Below, one piece after another: positions 18,843 through 28,688 of a DNA stretch of 64,000 nucleotides (position 1 is its first letter; each line of letters begins with the position of its first letter). A program made the position numbers and the translations under genes. The stretch is from Saprospiraceae bacterium (GTDB lineage: Bacteria > Bacteroidota > Bacteroidia > Chitinophagales > Saprospiraceae): the NCBI GenBank assembly GCA_016722295.1, contig JADKGL010000027.1, positions 99,275 to 163,274 of the forward strand. Reading direction: 5' to 3'. The notes under the pieces were generated by a model. It did no database searches, was not told where the DNA came from, and saw nothing but the letters and a program-made list of their open reading frames with translations.

Positions 18843-19394
18843 ATGAAAAAAGTACAATTATTTTTATTCGCAGCCATCATAGGATTGGCAACTCTTATTT
18901 CTTGCTCTAAAGAAGAGGCAAAGGGAACTTGCAGTGACGGTATCAAGAATCAAGATGAGACAGGTATCGATTGTGGCGGTGTATGTACAGCATGCAAAGT
19001 TGGCACTCATGGTAAATGGAAGTCTGCTCCTGTAGCTCCTATTTTAACTAGTTTTGCAGATTCTATTTTTGCAACATTTAACACTAATAATACTTATACA
19101 GTAGATCAGTGGAAAGGTGGAACAAAAGTGGTATTGTCTGGTACATATACGCAGGCAAAATCAAGTGTTGGCAATATTTATACAATTATTTTAAATCAGA
19201 CTTCACCAACAGTGCTTACTGCAGAAGGTATATTTGAAGTTGCATCTGATAACAAAACAATGAAGTATGAAGTAGCACAAACATCTCCTGCAATTACAGG
19301 CGTAACAGCGCCAACTCCTGCTGGAGGAATAGGCAGTACATCTGGAGGAAAATTTGGAGACGGTAATGTCCAGAATTATACTAGAATAGAGTAG
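18843..19394 (+). CDS. Lipoprotein with CxDGIxNQDETGIDCGG motif
   Basis: This 183-residue protein has a type II signal peptide with lipobox LISC (Cys21) followed by SKEE, typical of Bacteroidota surface or periplasmic lipoproteins. Next comes a Cys-rich stretch (CSDGIKNQDETGIDCGG, then VCTAC), a short domain often found just after the lipid anchor in this phylum. The remainder (GTYTQAKSSVGNIYTIILNQ) looks like a lipocalin-type beta domain as in small Bacteroidota lipoproteins, ending FGDGNVQNYTRIE. It is the last gene before the strong terminator at 19415, 38 bases after the ligase, so it belongs to the symporter operon. Ligand unknown. Confidence 0.75.
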   Translation: MKKVQLFLFAAIIGLATLISCSKEEAKGTCSDGIKNQDETGIDCGGVCTACKVGTHGKWKSAPVAPILTSFADSIFATFNTNNTYTVDQWKGGTKVVLSGTYTQAKSSVGNIYTIILNQTSPTVLTAEGIFEVASDNKTMKYEVAQTSPAITGVTAPTPAGGIGSTSGGKFGDGNVQNYTRIE

Positions 19395-19414
19395 TAGATA
19401 TTTTTTTAACAATA

Positions 19415-19457
19415 ATCGACAGATTACAATTTCTTGTAGTCTGTCGATATTTTTTTA
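19415..19457 (+). terminator. Strong intrinsic terminator closing the symporter operon
   Basis: ATCGACAGATTACAA (19415-19429) pairs with TTGTAGTCTGTCGAT (19434-19448), a 15-bp stem with one G-U pair and a four-base loop, followed by ATTTTTTT. It separates the first unit from the outer-membrane protein gene. Confidence 0.88.
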
Positions 19458-19475
19458 TTCATTTTATCTTTGATC

Positions 19476-21053
19476 ATGAGATATAAATTCATAGCAAGTT
19501 GTTTTTTTATTTTCAGTTTTGCTTATACTGTTGCGCAGTCAAATGATGTTGATGGTTTCAAAGGATTTGATAAAATTATTCCGCAAAAAGCAAATAAGCA
19601 ATTTCAAAGTTATTTCTATTTTTATCAACAGAATGTAGCGATGAATATTTATCCAGAGAATGATTTTCTCAAAGGTCAGATTGTAGGTAGATTGTTTGGA
19701 AATAATACCACAACTACCTCAACGTCTATAAAAGCACTTTATGCAGAGCAGCGATTGATTCCATTTTTTATATATAGTCCTCAGATCTTTGATGGCAGAG
19801 CTACATTGCGTGCAAGTTTTGAGATCGACTGGACATGGGGAGATGCTTCTTATGGTACAGGTGGAAATTTTGGTTCAGCAATTTCTGCTGATCAAGTCAA
19901 TCTACAAACTCAAAATATTGAAGCAGAATTTGTGCCATGGAAATTTTGGACAGTGAATATTGGATTACAAAGAATGTTTGATACTCCGCATGATCCTTAT
20001 AGAAGCATTTTTGATAAATTTACACAAACAGGATATCGCCTTGCATTTTGGGGAACCGATGGGGTAGGTGTTAGTATTCGAAGACAGACAGATCGACATA
20101 AGTCAAAGTTTGGAATGTATAAACTTTATGAAAACAATGTAGAGCTCAATGATGATGTCACATTGTTTGAACTCAATCATCAATATGCTGCAACAAAATT
20201 GTGGAATATCGGTGCATCAATATATCATGTTCGAGATTTTTCTTCAGGAAAAGGTGGAGTGAGCATATTAGGTCAGGGTTTTGCTAGTCCATTGACCAAT
20301 TATAATGGAACATATCATTTTAGTTTATCTCCTGATCCATATAAAGGAAATGTATTTTGGACAGGAATGTATTTCAGTAGAAATGAAGAAATGATGCATG
20401 ACCCGTGGAATCTTTCTGGATTTGTAAATTACAATTTTGGAAATGTAAAGCAAAAGGCTGTACAAGATGCAAATTATAAAACTGTTACAACGATAGGTGG
20501 ATTGGCAGCAAACCTGAGAGCTGCATATCGTTACGGGCAGACCACAGGTGATGCGATCAGTGTTGATGCATTGCTCACTACAGGAGACAATGATGGGAAT
20601 CTTGATAAAAAGTACAATGGCGTTATTACAGCAAATACCTGGGGTAGCCCAGGAGCGATTTTTATAGGCTCTGGAGCATATTTATTATTTCCACATGGGA
20701 ATGTGGTCAATCGATTTGTTGCCGCAGTGCCTGATCTGTCAAATATGGGATATGGTATTGCAGGTGGGACATTGAATATAGCACATGATTTTATTCCGCA
20801 TAAGCTGCATACAAAATTTGGATTTGCAGCAGCAAGTTCTATGGTAGCTCCATATGGAGGTGGCAATTTTATTGGATTGGAAACTAATGCAAAAATTGGA
20901 TATGATTTTGGTGCATTTCTGACTGCAGAAGTCCATGCAGCCAGTATGCAGCTTGGTGATTTTTATGATTCCAATATTACAAAAGGTAGCAATGCTGCAA
21001 GACCTGTTAATCCATGGATGGCATTTGCCTGTCTAAAATGGCTTATTTTTTAA
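19476..21053 (+). CDS. Outer-membrane beta-barrel protein (porin-like)
   Basis: From the ATG at 19476 the protein has 525 residues; a TTG six bases earlier is less likely. The signal peptide is RYKFIASCFFIFSFAYTVA, cleaved before Q. The mature chain has many alternating strands with aromatic girdle residues (LRASFEIDWTWGDA, FWTVNIGLQRMFDT, GYRLAFWGTDGVGVSIRRQT) and ends CLKWLIF, with a terminal Phe as expected for outer-membrane barrels. The overall pattern resembles large porin or alginate-export-type barrels; the substrate is unknown. It lies 18 bases before the exported hydrolase, so the two are probably cotranscribed, and it could admit the compound that the hydrolase and the upstream symporter handle. 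Confidence 0.75.
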   Translation: MRYKFIASCFFIFSFAYTVAQSNDVDGFKGFDKIIPQKANKQFQSYFYFYQQNVAMNIYPENDFLKGQIVGRLFGNNTTTTSTSIKALYAEQRLIPFFIYSPQIFDGRATLRASFEIDWTWGDASYGTGGNFGSAISADQVNLQTQNIEAEFVPWKFWTVNIGLQRMFDTPHDPYRSIFDKFTQTGYRLAFWGTDGVGVSIRRQTDRHKSKFGMYKLYENNVELNDDVTLFELNHQYAATKLWNIGASIYHVRDFSSGKGGVSILGQGFASPLTNYNGTYHFSLSPDPYKGNVFWTGMYFSRNEEMMHDPWNLSGFVNYNFGNVKQKAVQDANYKTVTTIGGLAANLRAAYRYGQTTGDAISVDALLTTGDNDGNLDKKYNGVITANTWGSPGAIFIGSGAYLLFPHGNVVNRFVAAVPDLSNMGYGIAGGTLNIAHDFIPHKLHTKFGFAAASSMVAPYGGGNFIGLETNAKIGYDFGAFLTAEVHAASMQLGDFYDSNITKGSNAARPVNPWMAFACLKWLIF

Positions 21054-21071
21054 TAATCTAATCCATAAAAA

Positions 21072-22010
21072 ATGTTAAAAACAATTCAACCAATATTCCT
21101 TTTACTGATGATGCTACGATTTGGTTTTGCACAAGACAAGAATACTACGACTATGAAAATAAAAGCTTATCAACAAGAAGTACAATTTCTTCAGTTGAAT
21201 AATGAAATCGAAATCGCATTCACAGATGAAGGTAAAGGAGAGGTTTTACTTTTTATCCATGGACTGGCCTCTTATCTCCCTGCTTGGAATAAAAACATAA
21301 ATGAACTTAAATCGCAGTACCGATGCATTGCAATAGATTTACCAGGATTTGGCAAATCTTCAAAACCGAATGCACCTATATCAATGGAGTTTTATGCAGA
21401 AATAATTAAAGATTTTTGCCAAAAAATGAAATTGAATCAAGTGACATTAGTTGGGCATTCTATGGGAGCTCAAATAAGTTTGACGGCAGCATTAAAATAT
21501 CCAAAACTTATCAAGCAAATGATTTTGTTTGCTCCAGCAGGATTGGAGACATTCAATAAAGGCCAAAAACAGTGGTTTCGAGATGTGATGAGCGCTGATG
21601 CAGTCAGACTTACAACCGCCGAACAAATAAGAGTTAATTATTATTTTAATTTTTATAGAATGCCAAGAGATGCTGGATTTATGGTCCAAGATAGACTTAA
21701 TATTCGCAGCTGTTCAGATTTTAGTAATTTTTGTCATCATGTTGTTCAAGGAGTGAATGCTATGGTCAACCAGCCAGTCTTTGAATTTTTACCAAATATA
21801 AATCAACGTACATTGGTTGTTTTTGGAGCACAGGATAATCTGATCCCAAATCGTTTTTTACATGGTGGTAAAGCAGAGACTGTAGGTAAAAAAGGAGTCG
21901 CCCAAATGAAAAATGCAAGTTTAAAACTAATTTCACGTGCTGGACATTTTGTGATGTTCGAACGAGCCAATGAAAGCAATTCTTTGATTAAAGAATTTAT
22001 GGAAAAGTAA
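21072..22010 (+). CDS. Exported alpha/beta hydrolase
   Basis: This 312-residue protein has a signal peptide (LKTIQPIFLLLMMLRFGFA, cleaved before Q). The hydrolase core is complete: oxyanion HG at 63-64 (FIHGLASYLPAW), nucleophile elbow GHSMG with Ser130, acid Asp255 (VVFGAQDN) and His292 (SRAGHFVMFERANESN). The helical lid lies around residues 155-225. This is the esterase/lipase/dehalogenase branch of the fold; a nucleophile Ser excludes haloalkane dehalogenase chemistry (Asp). It is probably periplasmic and cleaves an ester or lactone. It is cotranscribed with the outer-membrane barrel and lies downstream of the symporter/ligase operon, so a path of entry, hydrolysis, import and CoA activation is plausible but inferred. 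Confidence 0.85.
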   Translation: MLKTIQPIFLLLMMLRFGFAQDKNTTTMKIKAYQQEVQFLQLNNEIEIAFTDEGKGEVLLFIHGLASYLPAWNKNINELKSQYRCIAIDLPGFGKSSKPNAPISMEFYAEIIKDFCQKMKLNQVTLVGHSMGAQISLTAALKYPKLIKQMILFAPAGLETFNKGQKQWFRDVMSADAVRLTTAEQIRVNYYFNFYRMPRDAGFMVQDRLNIRSCSDFSNFCHHVVQGVNAMVNQPVFEFLPNINQRTLVVFGAQDNLIPNRFLHGGKAETVGKKGVAQMKNASLKLISRAGHFVMFERANESNSLIKEFMEK

Positions 22011-22258
22011 AATTTAGTTTTTTGGTATTCTCAAATCCTTTGGTATATTTTAATTGAGTGTAATGTAAGAATAGACAGTATAATTTTTTTAGAACACAGA
22101 TTTATTCTTTGGCTTGACACTTTTGCCAGAGTCAAGTGATTTTGATTACAGTGTATTAATTCAATTAAATATAAATGTGTAAAATTTTAATAATCAATTA
22201 GTTATATATTTGTTTTTTTATATTTGTACATATATAGCAATTTTTAGTAATATGTAAT
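22011..22258. other. Intergenic AT-rich stretch
   Basis: It holds one short inverted repeat (CTTGAC 22113-22118 with GTCAAG 22131-22136) that could be a weak terminator for the hydrolase gene; nothing else is recognisable. Confidence 0.35.
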
Positions 22259-22266
22259 TAACTTTG
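22259..22266 (+). promoter_or_regulatory. Bacteroidota -7 promoter element, shared with the paralogue
   Basis: TAACTTTG matches TAnnTTTG. The surrounding sequence through the start codon is nearly the same as that before the paralogous gene at 25419, so promoter and gene were duplicated together. Confidence 0.6.
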
Positions 22267-22278
22267 CTGATGAATTGA

Positions 22279-25131
22279 ATGAATATGAAGAAATTAAACC
22301 TAGCCGCTGTATTGTTTCTTGTCTTACTTACGACAGGACTTTTTGCTCAAATTTCAGGAACTGTATTCCGTGATTTTAATGCAAACGGAATTAAAGAGAA
22401 CATTACCGACTTTGATGAAAATGGTATGGCTGGTGTTACTGTTATTGCTTATAGTTCTTCTGGAGCAATTGTTGGAACTACAACTTCAAGTGCTACGGGA
22501 AGTTGGTCATTACCAGCAGTTACATCCTTTCCTGTTCGGGTAGAGTTTAGTGGTTATCCTACTGATACCTATAGTGGTCCTAATGGAACTAGCAACACAA
22601 GTAGTGTTCAGTTTATTTCTGCAACTTCTACTTCTGTCAATTTTGGGCTTCAAGTGGGAGAATGTTATATGAGCACATTAAATCCTCAGGTAGCAACCAC
22701 ATTATTTCGTTCAGGAGATCCCATTTTGAATGCTACAGCGGGAAGTAGAAATGCTGTCCCTATATTTAATTTTAATAATGGGTCTATCACTTCATTTACA
22801 TCTGCTTTAGCTTCAGATGTAAATTGGTGGGGAAGTGTGGGAACAGCGCCCACTCCTACAGTTGGAGCCTTAGCATCTCAAGTTGGATCTTGCTGGGGTA
22901 TAGCACATCATAAAGGAACAAGAAATATCATTACTTCTTCATTTCTGCGAAGGCATGTAGGTCTTGGGCCTAATGGGCTTGGAGCAATTTATAAAGTTCC
23001 TGACAATGGAAGTTCTACAGCCTCATTATTAGTTGATCTCGTTGCACTTGGTGTAAATCTAGGTACAATTCCTTCAAATAGTGTAAGAGGATTAAGTAGT
23101 CCTACTACCCCCACGCATGATGTAGAAGCTTTTGACAAAGTTGGGAAAATTGGTCTGGGCGATATTGATATAAGCTCAGATGAAAAATATTTATTTACGG
23201 TCAACTTATTCGAAAAAAAATTAATTCGAATTAATCTTACCCCAACGCTTACAGCGCCTACTGGAGGAGATATTTCGCAATTTAATATACCTAATCCAGG
23301 TTGTATCAATGGTCAGGTTCGTCCTTGGGCTTTAAAATACTACCTCGGCAAATTGTATGTAGGGGTCACATGTGATGGTTCTACAGGCAGTAGTTCAGAT
23401 TTATCACTCCATGTATATGCTTTTGATGTGGCTACTTCAACTTGGTCTGCATCACCTGTTTTTACATTGAACAGTCCTCTACGTCCCATAGCTCAAGGTA
23501 ATTGGAATAATTGGAATAATACTTTCGTTCAAGGACCAGATTTCAATACCAATCCACAACCTCTGTTGAGCGACATTGATTTTGACAATAATGGGGATAT
23601 GATATTGGGTGTTTTAGATGTATATGGTATAAAAACAGGTCATGATAATTATAGGAATGTTACAACCGATTTTGGACTATATGATGTAATCATATTTGGA
23701 GATATATTGAGAGCCACAAAATCAGGTTCAACTTGGACTAATAATGTAGGTTCTGGAGGAGTAGAATATTATGGAAATGATAATGGGGTAAGTAATGGTT
23801 CATTTCCAAATTTAAGTATTCAAAGTGATGCCTGTGCTGGTGGAATATCTTCGGTTTGTGGATTGACCAAAGTCATGATGTCTGCGACAGATCCAGCTGG
23901 GGCAATTACCAATGGAGTCATTGTGTTAAATAATACAACAGGTGTTCATACTTCAAGGTATACAATAATGTCTACAATGGGTCCAACTGGGAGTAGTGTT
24001 TCTGAAAATCAAGGGAAAGGAATTGGTATAGGTGATATAGAATTATTAACTCCACCTCCTCCAATTGAAATAGGAAATAGGATATGGCTAGATACCGATA
24101 GTGATGGGGTACAAGACCCAAATGAATCTCCTATTGTTGGTGTTACAGTTCAGTTGGTCAATAGTTCTGGAACTGTGATTGCAACTGCAGTAACTAATTC
24201 TTCAGGTAATTATTATTTTACTAATGCAACAGGTACTAATACATCAAGTAGTATTTATAATATTACTCAATTACAAGCAAATATGACTTACACAGTCAGA
24301 ATACCAAATATCAACGGGGGAAGTAAACAATCAGCATTGGCCAATTATAGATTGACAACACAAAATGCAAATAATGGAATTCCAGCAACTCAAGAAGACG
24401 TAAGAGATAGTGATGGAGCCATTGTAGGGACTAGTGCAGAGGCACTTGTGCTCACTACCCAAATTCCTGTTTCAGGAGCAAATAATCATACATTTGATTT
24501 TGGATTTTTTGCTTGTGCTCCAAATTATCATGAGATCTGTAATGATGGTTCAGATACTTTGACATTAACGGCAGATGCTGGATTGACTAATGTGATGTGG
24601 TATGATAGCACGACTAATACCTTAATCGGTTCGGGTATTTCTATAAAGATTACAAGTTCAACTTTGGGATTATCTGATACTTATGAAGCATATTATTATA
24701 CTGCATTAGATGCTACAGGTTGTACAGTGAGCTTATGTTGTCCAGTTCAAGTTAAAACTATCCCTTGTTGTCAAATTTCGGTTCAAAATACAAGTACACT
24801 TTGTAATAATAATTCAACTCTAGCTATTTCAACAGATGATTGGTTTAGTTTGACACTAAGTGCAACTGTTACAGGTGGTAGTGGAAATTATATTGTAAAA
24901 ATTGGTGCATATACAAGTGCATCAACTGCATCTGGAAGTCCAATTACTATAACTGGAAATGGTGCAGGAGGAAATCCACTTTTACAAGCAAATGGTACAG
25001 CTACATATACTGTAACTGTACAAGATGCAACGAACGGGTCTTGCTTGACTACTTTTTCGATAGGGCCTGTTGCAGCATGTAGTTCTTGCCCTAATCCAAA
25101 TTGCTTTACAATAGGCGTGCAAAAGAATTAA
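22279..25131 (+). CDS. Secreted SdrD_B/propeller repeat protein 1, no canonical T9SS domain
   Basis: This 950-residue protein starts with a signal peptide (MKKLNLAAVLFLVLLTTGLF, cleaved after AQ or nearby). Domains in order: SdrD_B/Cna-B-like (ISGTVFRDFNANGIKE, residues ~25-125); a propeller-like region (~130-590, with GLGDIDISSDEKYLFTVNLF); a second SdrD_B domain (IGNRIWLDTDSDGVQD, ~596-750) with a Ca-binding-type DTDSDG loop; and two Ig-like domains to the end. The last residues are NPNCFTIGVQKN. No IYPNP...G.Y...I type A sorting domain is present, although the family's large member at 34853 has one. It is 64% or more identical by eye to the neighbour at 25419 in the last two domains. Adhesin or matrix protein is the likely class. 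Confidence 0.8.
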   Translation: MNMKKLNLAAVLFLVLLTTGLFAQISGTVFRDFNANGIKENITDFDENGMAGVTVIAYSSSGAIVGTTTSSATGSWSLPAVTSFPVRVEFSGYPTDTYSGPNGTSNTSSVQFISATSTSVNFGLQVGECYMSTLNPQVATTLFRSGDPILNATAGSRNAVPIFNFNNGSITSFTSALASDVNWWGSVGTAPTPTVGALASQVGSCWGIAHHKGTRNIITSSFLRRHVGLGPNGLGAIYKVPDNGSSTASLLVDLVALGVNLGTIPSNSVRGLSSPTTPTHDVEAFDKVGKIGLGDIDISSDEKYLFTVNLFEKKLIRINLTPTLTAPTGGDISQFNIPNPGCINGQVRPWALKYYLGKLYVGVTCDGSTGSSSDLSLHVYAFDVATSTWSASPVFTLNSPLRPIAQGNWNNWNNTFVQGPDFNTNPQPLLSDIDFDNNGDMILGVLDVYGIKTGHDNYRNVTTDFGLYDVIIFGDILRATKSGSTWTNNVGSGGVEYYGNDNGVSNGSFPNLSIQSDACAGGISSVCGLTKVMMSATDPAGAITNGVIVLNNTTGVHTSRYTIMSTMGPTGSSVSENQGKGIGIGDIELLTPPPPIEIGNRIWLDTDSDGVQDPNESPIVGVTVQLVNSSGTVIATAVTNSSGNYYFTNATGTNTSSSIYNITQLQANMTYTVRIPNINGGSKQSALANYRLTTQNANNGIPATQEDVRDSDGAIVGTSAEALVLTTQIPVSGANNHTFDFGFFACAPNYHEICNDGSDTLTLTADAGLTNVMWYDSTTNTLIGSGISIKITSSTLGLSDTYEAYYYTALDATGCTVSLCCPVQVKTIPCCQISVQNTSTLCNNNSTLAISTDDWFSLTLSATVTGGSGNYIVKIGAYTSASTASGSPITITGNGAGGNPLLQANGTATYTVTVQDATNGSCLTTFSIGPVAACSSCPNPNCFTIGVQKN

Positions 25132-25159
25132 TATTAGTAATTATACTAAGTAATTGAGT

Positions 25160-25177
25160 TAAGGATTTTTTAAAAGC
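25160..25177 (+). repeat. 18-base element before terminator, identical at 50771
   Basis: TAAGGATTTTTTAAAAGC is found here and at 50771-50788, in both cases after the stop codon of an SdrD_B-family gene and directly before a hairpin whose stem sequence differs. Confidence 0.6.
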
Positions 25178-25217
25178 GTAAGAATTGAATATTTTATTTA
25201 TAATATTCAATTCTTAC
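25178..25217 (+). terminator. 16-bp perfect hairpin
   Basis: GTAAGAATTGAATATT (25178-25193) pairs perfectly with AATATTCAATTCTTAC (25202-25217) across an eight-base loop, 46 bases after the stop codon. No T-run follows, so it may also be a transcript-stabilising hairpin. Confidence 0.65.
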
Positions 25218-25399
25218 ATTAGCAAAATTGTCTAAGCAAATTCATTAAATTTTCAGCCGAATTAAAATTAAAAAGCTTATAAATTCTGGAAGGCTTATTT
25301 TAATTTAATTTAGTTCGAATCAAGTATTTCGTTTACAGGAATTTATATATTAATATTATTATATGTGATTATATATAGTGTTTTTTAATAATATGTAAT

Positions 25400-25407
25400 T
25401 ATCTTTG
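25400..25407 (+). promoter_or_regulatory. Bacteroidota -7 promoter element of SdrD_B paralogue 2
   Basis: TATCTTTG matches TAnnTTTG. The flanks (AATATGTAATTA before it, GAATTGAATGAATATGAAGAA after it) repeat those of the gene at 22279. Confidence 0.6.
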
Positions 25408-25418
25408 TGCTGAATTGA

Positions 25419-28297
25419 ATGAATATGAAGAATTTAAACTTTGTTACAGCATTAATTGTATTTCTATTTAGTACAACACTTTTTTCACAGATTTCTGGGA
25501 CCGTATTTCGCGATTTTAATGAAAATGGAACTCAAGATGTTACCACTTCATATAATGAAGTAGGAGTAGCTGGAGTTACAGTTATAGCTTATAATAATTT
25601 AGGTGAAGTAGGATCTACTACAACATCGGCTACTGGTAGCTATACGTTTTCGGGATTGTCCTTGCCCTTGAGAATTGAGTTTTCGGGATATACTATAGGT
25701 GATTACTCATCTGCTGTAGGAACATCAAATCAATCAAGTGTACACAATTCTACAATGTTGCAAGTGCTACTGCAAATTTTGGAATAAACTATCCAGCAGA
25801 TTATTGTCAATCTATACCTGATGTTTTTACACCTATTTATTTTATTGGAAATCCTTTGGTAGAAAATGCTTCTATCAAAGCTGGTTTGTCCTTTGCATAT
25901 AATTTATCAGGGGCTGCTCCATCGCCAGATGTTGATGCGACACAAGGACAGATAGGAACAACTTACGGTGTGGCTTATAATAAATTTACGAAGGATCTAT
26001 TCGTTGGTGCATTATTAAGAAGGCATACAGGATTGGGTCCATTGGGAATTGGTGGATTGTATAAAATTGATTATTCGGGTGCAACACCGGTTGTTTCATC
26101 ATTTTTGGATTTAGAAGCTTTAGGTGTTGATTTTGGATCCATTGCATCAAATGTAGATAGAGGTCTTTTTGGTGTAAATACATCAAGCGCTGACTCAACA
26201 GTGATTTCAAAAGCGTTGAAAGAAGGTATGGGAGATGTTGAGATATCAGATGATGGAAATACCTTATATGTAGTTAATTTGTTTCAGAGAAATATTACAG
26301 TGATTGATCTTACAGCATTTAATGTTACGGGAGCTCCAATTACAGCTGCTGAATTATCTACCATTGCTATGCCTTCTGTCACTTGTCCAAATGGTGTGGC
26401 GCGTCCTTTTGGGTTGAAGTATTACAGAGGGGGTTTATTCCTAAGTGTCACTTGTACTGCAGAAGGAGCAGGTGCTACGATTGCAGATTTGGATGGTTAT
26501 GTATATGAATACAGTGGTGGTTCATGGTCACTGAAGGTGAGTATCCCTTTGGATTTTAAATTTTGGGGATCTATAAATCCAACACTTGCCGTTGAAGATC
26601 CGATTACTTGGACAGATAATTATTTAGACTTCATAGATGATTCAAATCCGATACATCCAGTATATTATAGAATTGATAAAAAGCAACCAATGTTGTCAGA
26701 TATTGAATTTGACATTGATGGTTCGATGATTATTGGTGCATTGGATAGAACAGCTTTACAATTTGCTCAACAAAATTATTTACCTGGAACTACAAAATAC
26801 GTATATGTATATGCACTTGGTGATGTGTTTCGAGCAGCCAAGACTGGATCAACTTTTACACTTGAGAATGGTGGAATTGCTGGAGGTGTAAGCGGATGTG
26901 GTGCACAAACAAACAGTGCGTTTCCATATGCTGGACCTGGTGGAGGCGAGTTTTATTGTGGAGATACTTGGGTAGCATACCATAATGAATCGACATTGGG
27001 AGCTTTGGCTATATTGCCAGGTTCTGGACAAGTAATGATAACTGCATACGACCCCATTGAAAGAGCAAATACTGGTGGAATTATTACAATGAGAAATAGT
27101 AATGGTAGCAAAGTACATGGATATCAATTGTATAACACAGATTATCCAGATTATGGTAGTTTATCAAAAGGACATGGATTAGGCGATTTAGAATTACTTT
27201 GCAATCCAGCTCCAATTGAAGTAGGAAATAGAGTGTGGCTTGATACAGATAAGGATGGGGTGCAAGATGCAGGAGAATTGGCAATAGCTGGAGTAACAGT
27301 ACAATTGATTCAATTAGGAACAGTGATCGCAACATCTATTACTGATGCAAATGGAAATTATTTATTCTCGAATGATGCCACTAGAACTGACAATGATGGA
27401 GATGGAGTGTCAGACAATATATTCAATATATCCCAATTGATGGCTAATATGACCTATACAGTAAGAATTCCAAATGCTGCAGGTGCCTCGATGCAATCAG
27501 TGTTAAGTCCTTATCGTCTTACCTCACAAAATGCAAATAATGGGATTCCAAATACCCAAGACAATGTAAGAGACAGTGATGGCGCTTTAGTAGGAACTAA
27601 TGCTGAAGCATCAATTCTCATTTCAGAAATTCCAATAACTGGAGCAAACAACCACACTTTTGATTTTGGATTTATTTCGTGTACTCCAAATTATCATGAA
27701 ATCTGCAATGATAAACCAGATACATTGACACTCACAGCAGAGACTGGTTTGACCAATGTCATGTGGTATGATAGTACCTCTAATACATTAATTGGTACAG
27801 GGTCTTCTATAAAAATTACAAGTTCCTCTTTTGGTCTCTCAGATACTTATGAAGCATATTATTATACCGGAATGGATACAGCTGGAGTGCCGGTAAAATT
27901 ATACTGTCCAGTTCAAGTAAAAACAATTTCATGTTGCGAGGTCACTGTTCAAAGTACTAATACAGTTTGTAATAATAATGGAACTCCTGCTAATACTTCA
28001 GATGATTGGTTTAGTTTGACCCTTAGTGCAATAGTTACTGGTGGTAGTGGGAACTATATCGTAAAAATAGGAACTTATACAAGCGCTGCAAAAGCATCGG
28101 GAAGCTCAATCACTATAACTGGCAATGGAGCAGGAGGCAATCCACTTCTTCAAGCAAATGGAACTGCTACATATTCTATAACGATCATTGATAATGTTTT
28201 TCCTATTTGCTCAAATACGGTGAATATAGGCCCAGTGACAGCATGTAGCTATTGTCTCAATCCAAACTGTTTTACAGTGGGTGTAAAAAAGGGTTAG
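25419..28297 (+). CDS. Secreted SdrD_B/propeller repeat protein 2, one 2-base frameshift
   Basis: This is a paralogue of the gene at 22279 with the same domain order: signal peptide, SdrD_B domain, propeller-like region (GMGDVEISDDGNTLYVVNLF), SdrD_B domain (VGNRVWLDTDKDGVQDAGEL) and two Ig-like domains, ending NPNCFTVGVKKG. The frame breaks near 25741-25746, where GTACACAATTC should by comparison read GTACAATTC (protein SVQF as in both relatives). An extra AC dinucleotide shifts the frame; the downstream frame then runs intact from ASATANFGINYPADYC to the stop. With the two bases removed, the protein is about 958 residues. As in its sibling, the type A sorting domain is missing. Likely surface or matrix protein. 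Confidence 0.78.
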
Positions 28298-28372
28298 TAA
28301 ATTTTAATTACGAAATAAATTGAAAATGTAAATGATTAAATAGGGTTTTTTGTTAGAGTTTGACACTTTTTT

Positions 28373-28403
28373 CAATGACATAGGATTTTTTCCTATGTCG
28401 TTG
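28373..28403 (+). terminator. Intrinsic-type hairpin after SdrD_B paralogue 2
   Basis: CAATGACATAGGA (28373-28385) pairs with TCCTATGTCGTTG (28391-28403), 13 bp with one G-U, across a five-T loop, 76 bases after the stop. Confidence 0.7.
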
Positions 28404-28612
28404 GAGAATTTAAAGATGTCCATAAAGTAAATATAAATTAATATGTAATGCATTGATTATTAATAATTAATATATTTTAATTATTTTATTAATATAAAAT
28501 ATTATGTTAATTTTAAATATATAACTAATATTACACGAATTTGATCTTTCAAGCAAAATTAAAGTTGAAAATAAAAATTGAGATTATGTTTCTTAAATAA
28601 AATTATTATTTA
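28404..28612. other. Very AT-rich spacer
   Basis: Almost only A and T with short repeats of ATTAAT/AATATA. It holds no gene and ends at the -7 element of the lyase gene. Confidence 0.4.
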
Positions 28613-28620
28613 TAACTTTG
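28613..28620 (+). promoter_or_regulatory. Bacteroidota -7 promoter element of the PL6 lyase gene
   Basis: TAACTTTG matches TAnnTTTG, about 69 bases before the ATG at 28689. Confidence 0.5.
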
Positions 28621-28688
28621 CGAATTAAGGTTGATTATATAAAGAGAATGTTATAGTATTTACTTTAAAGGATTAATCAATAAAAAGA

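Noticed and set aside
19465..19472. TATCTTTG as promoter of the outer-membrane barrel gene
   Set aside because: It matches the -7 consensus and follows a terminator, but it ends four bases before the ATG of a good signal peptide, which would leave the start codon at or before the transcript start. Kept as undecided, not annotated.
16308..22010. OleABC-type olefin/beta-lactone pathway (KAS III-like, ligase and alpha/beta hydrolase together)
   Set aside because: The hydrolase is exported and has a Ser nucleophile (OleB has Asp), there is no OleD reductase, the ligase has ordinary acyl-CoA synthetase motifs, and the KAS III-like protein lacks the His and Asn that OleA keeps.
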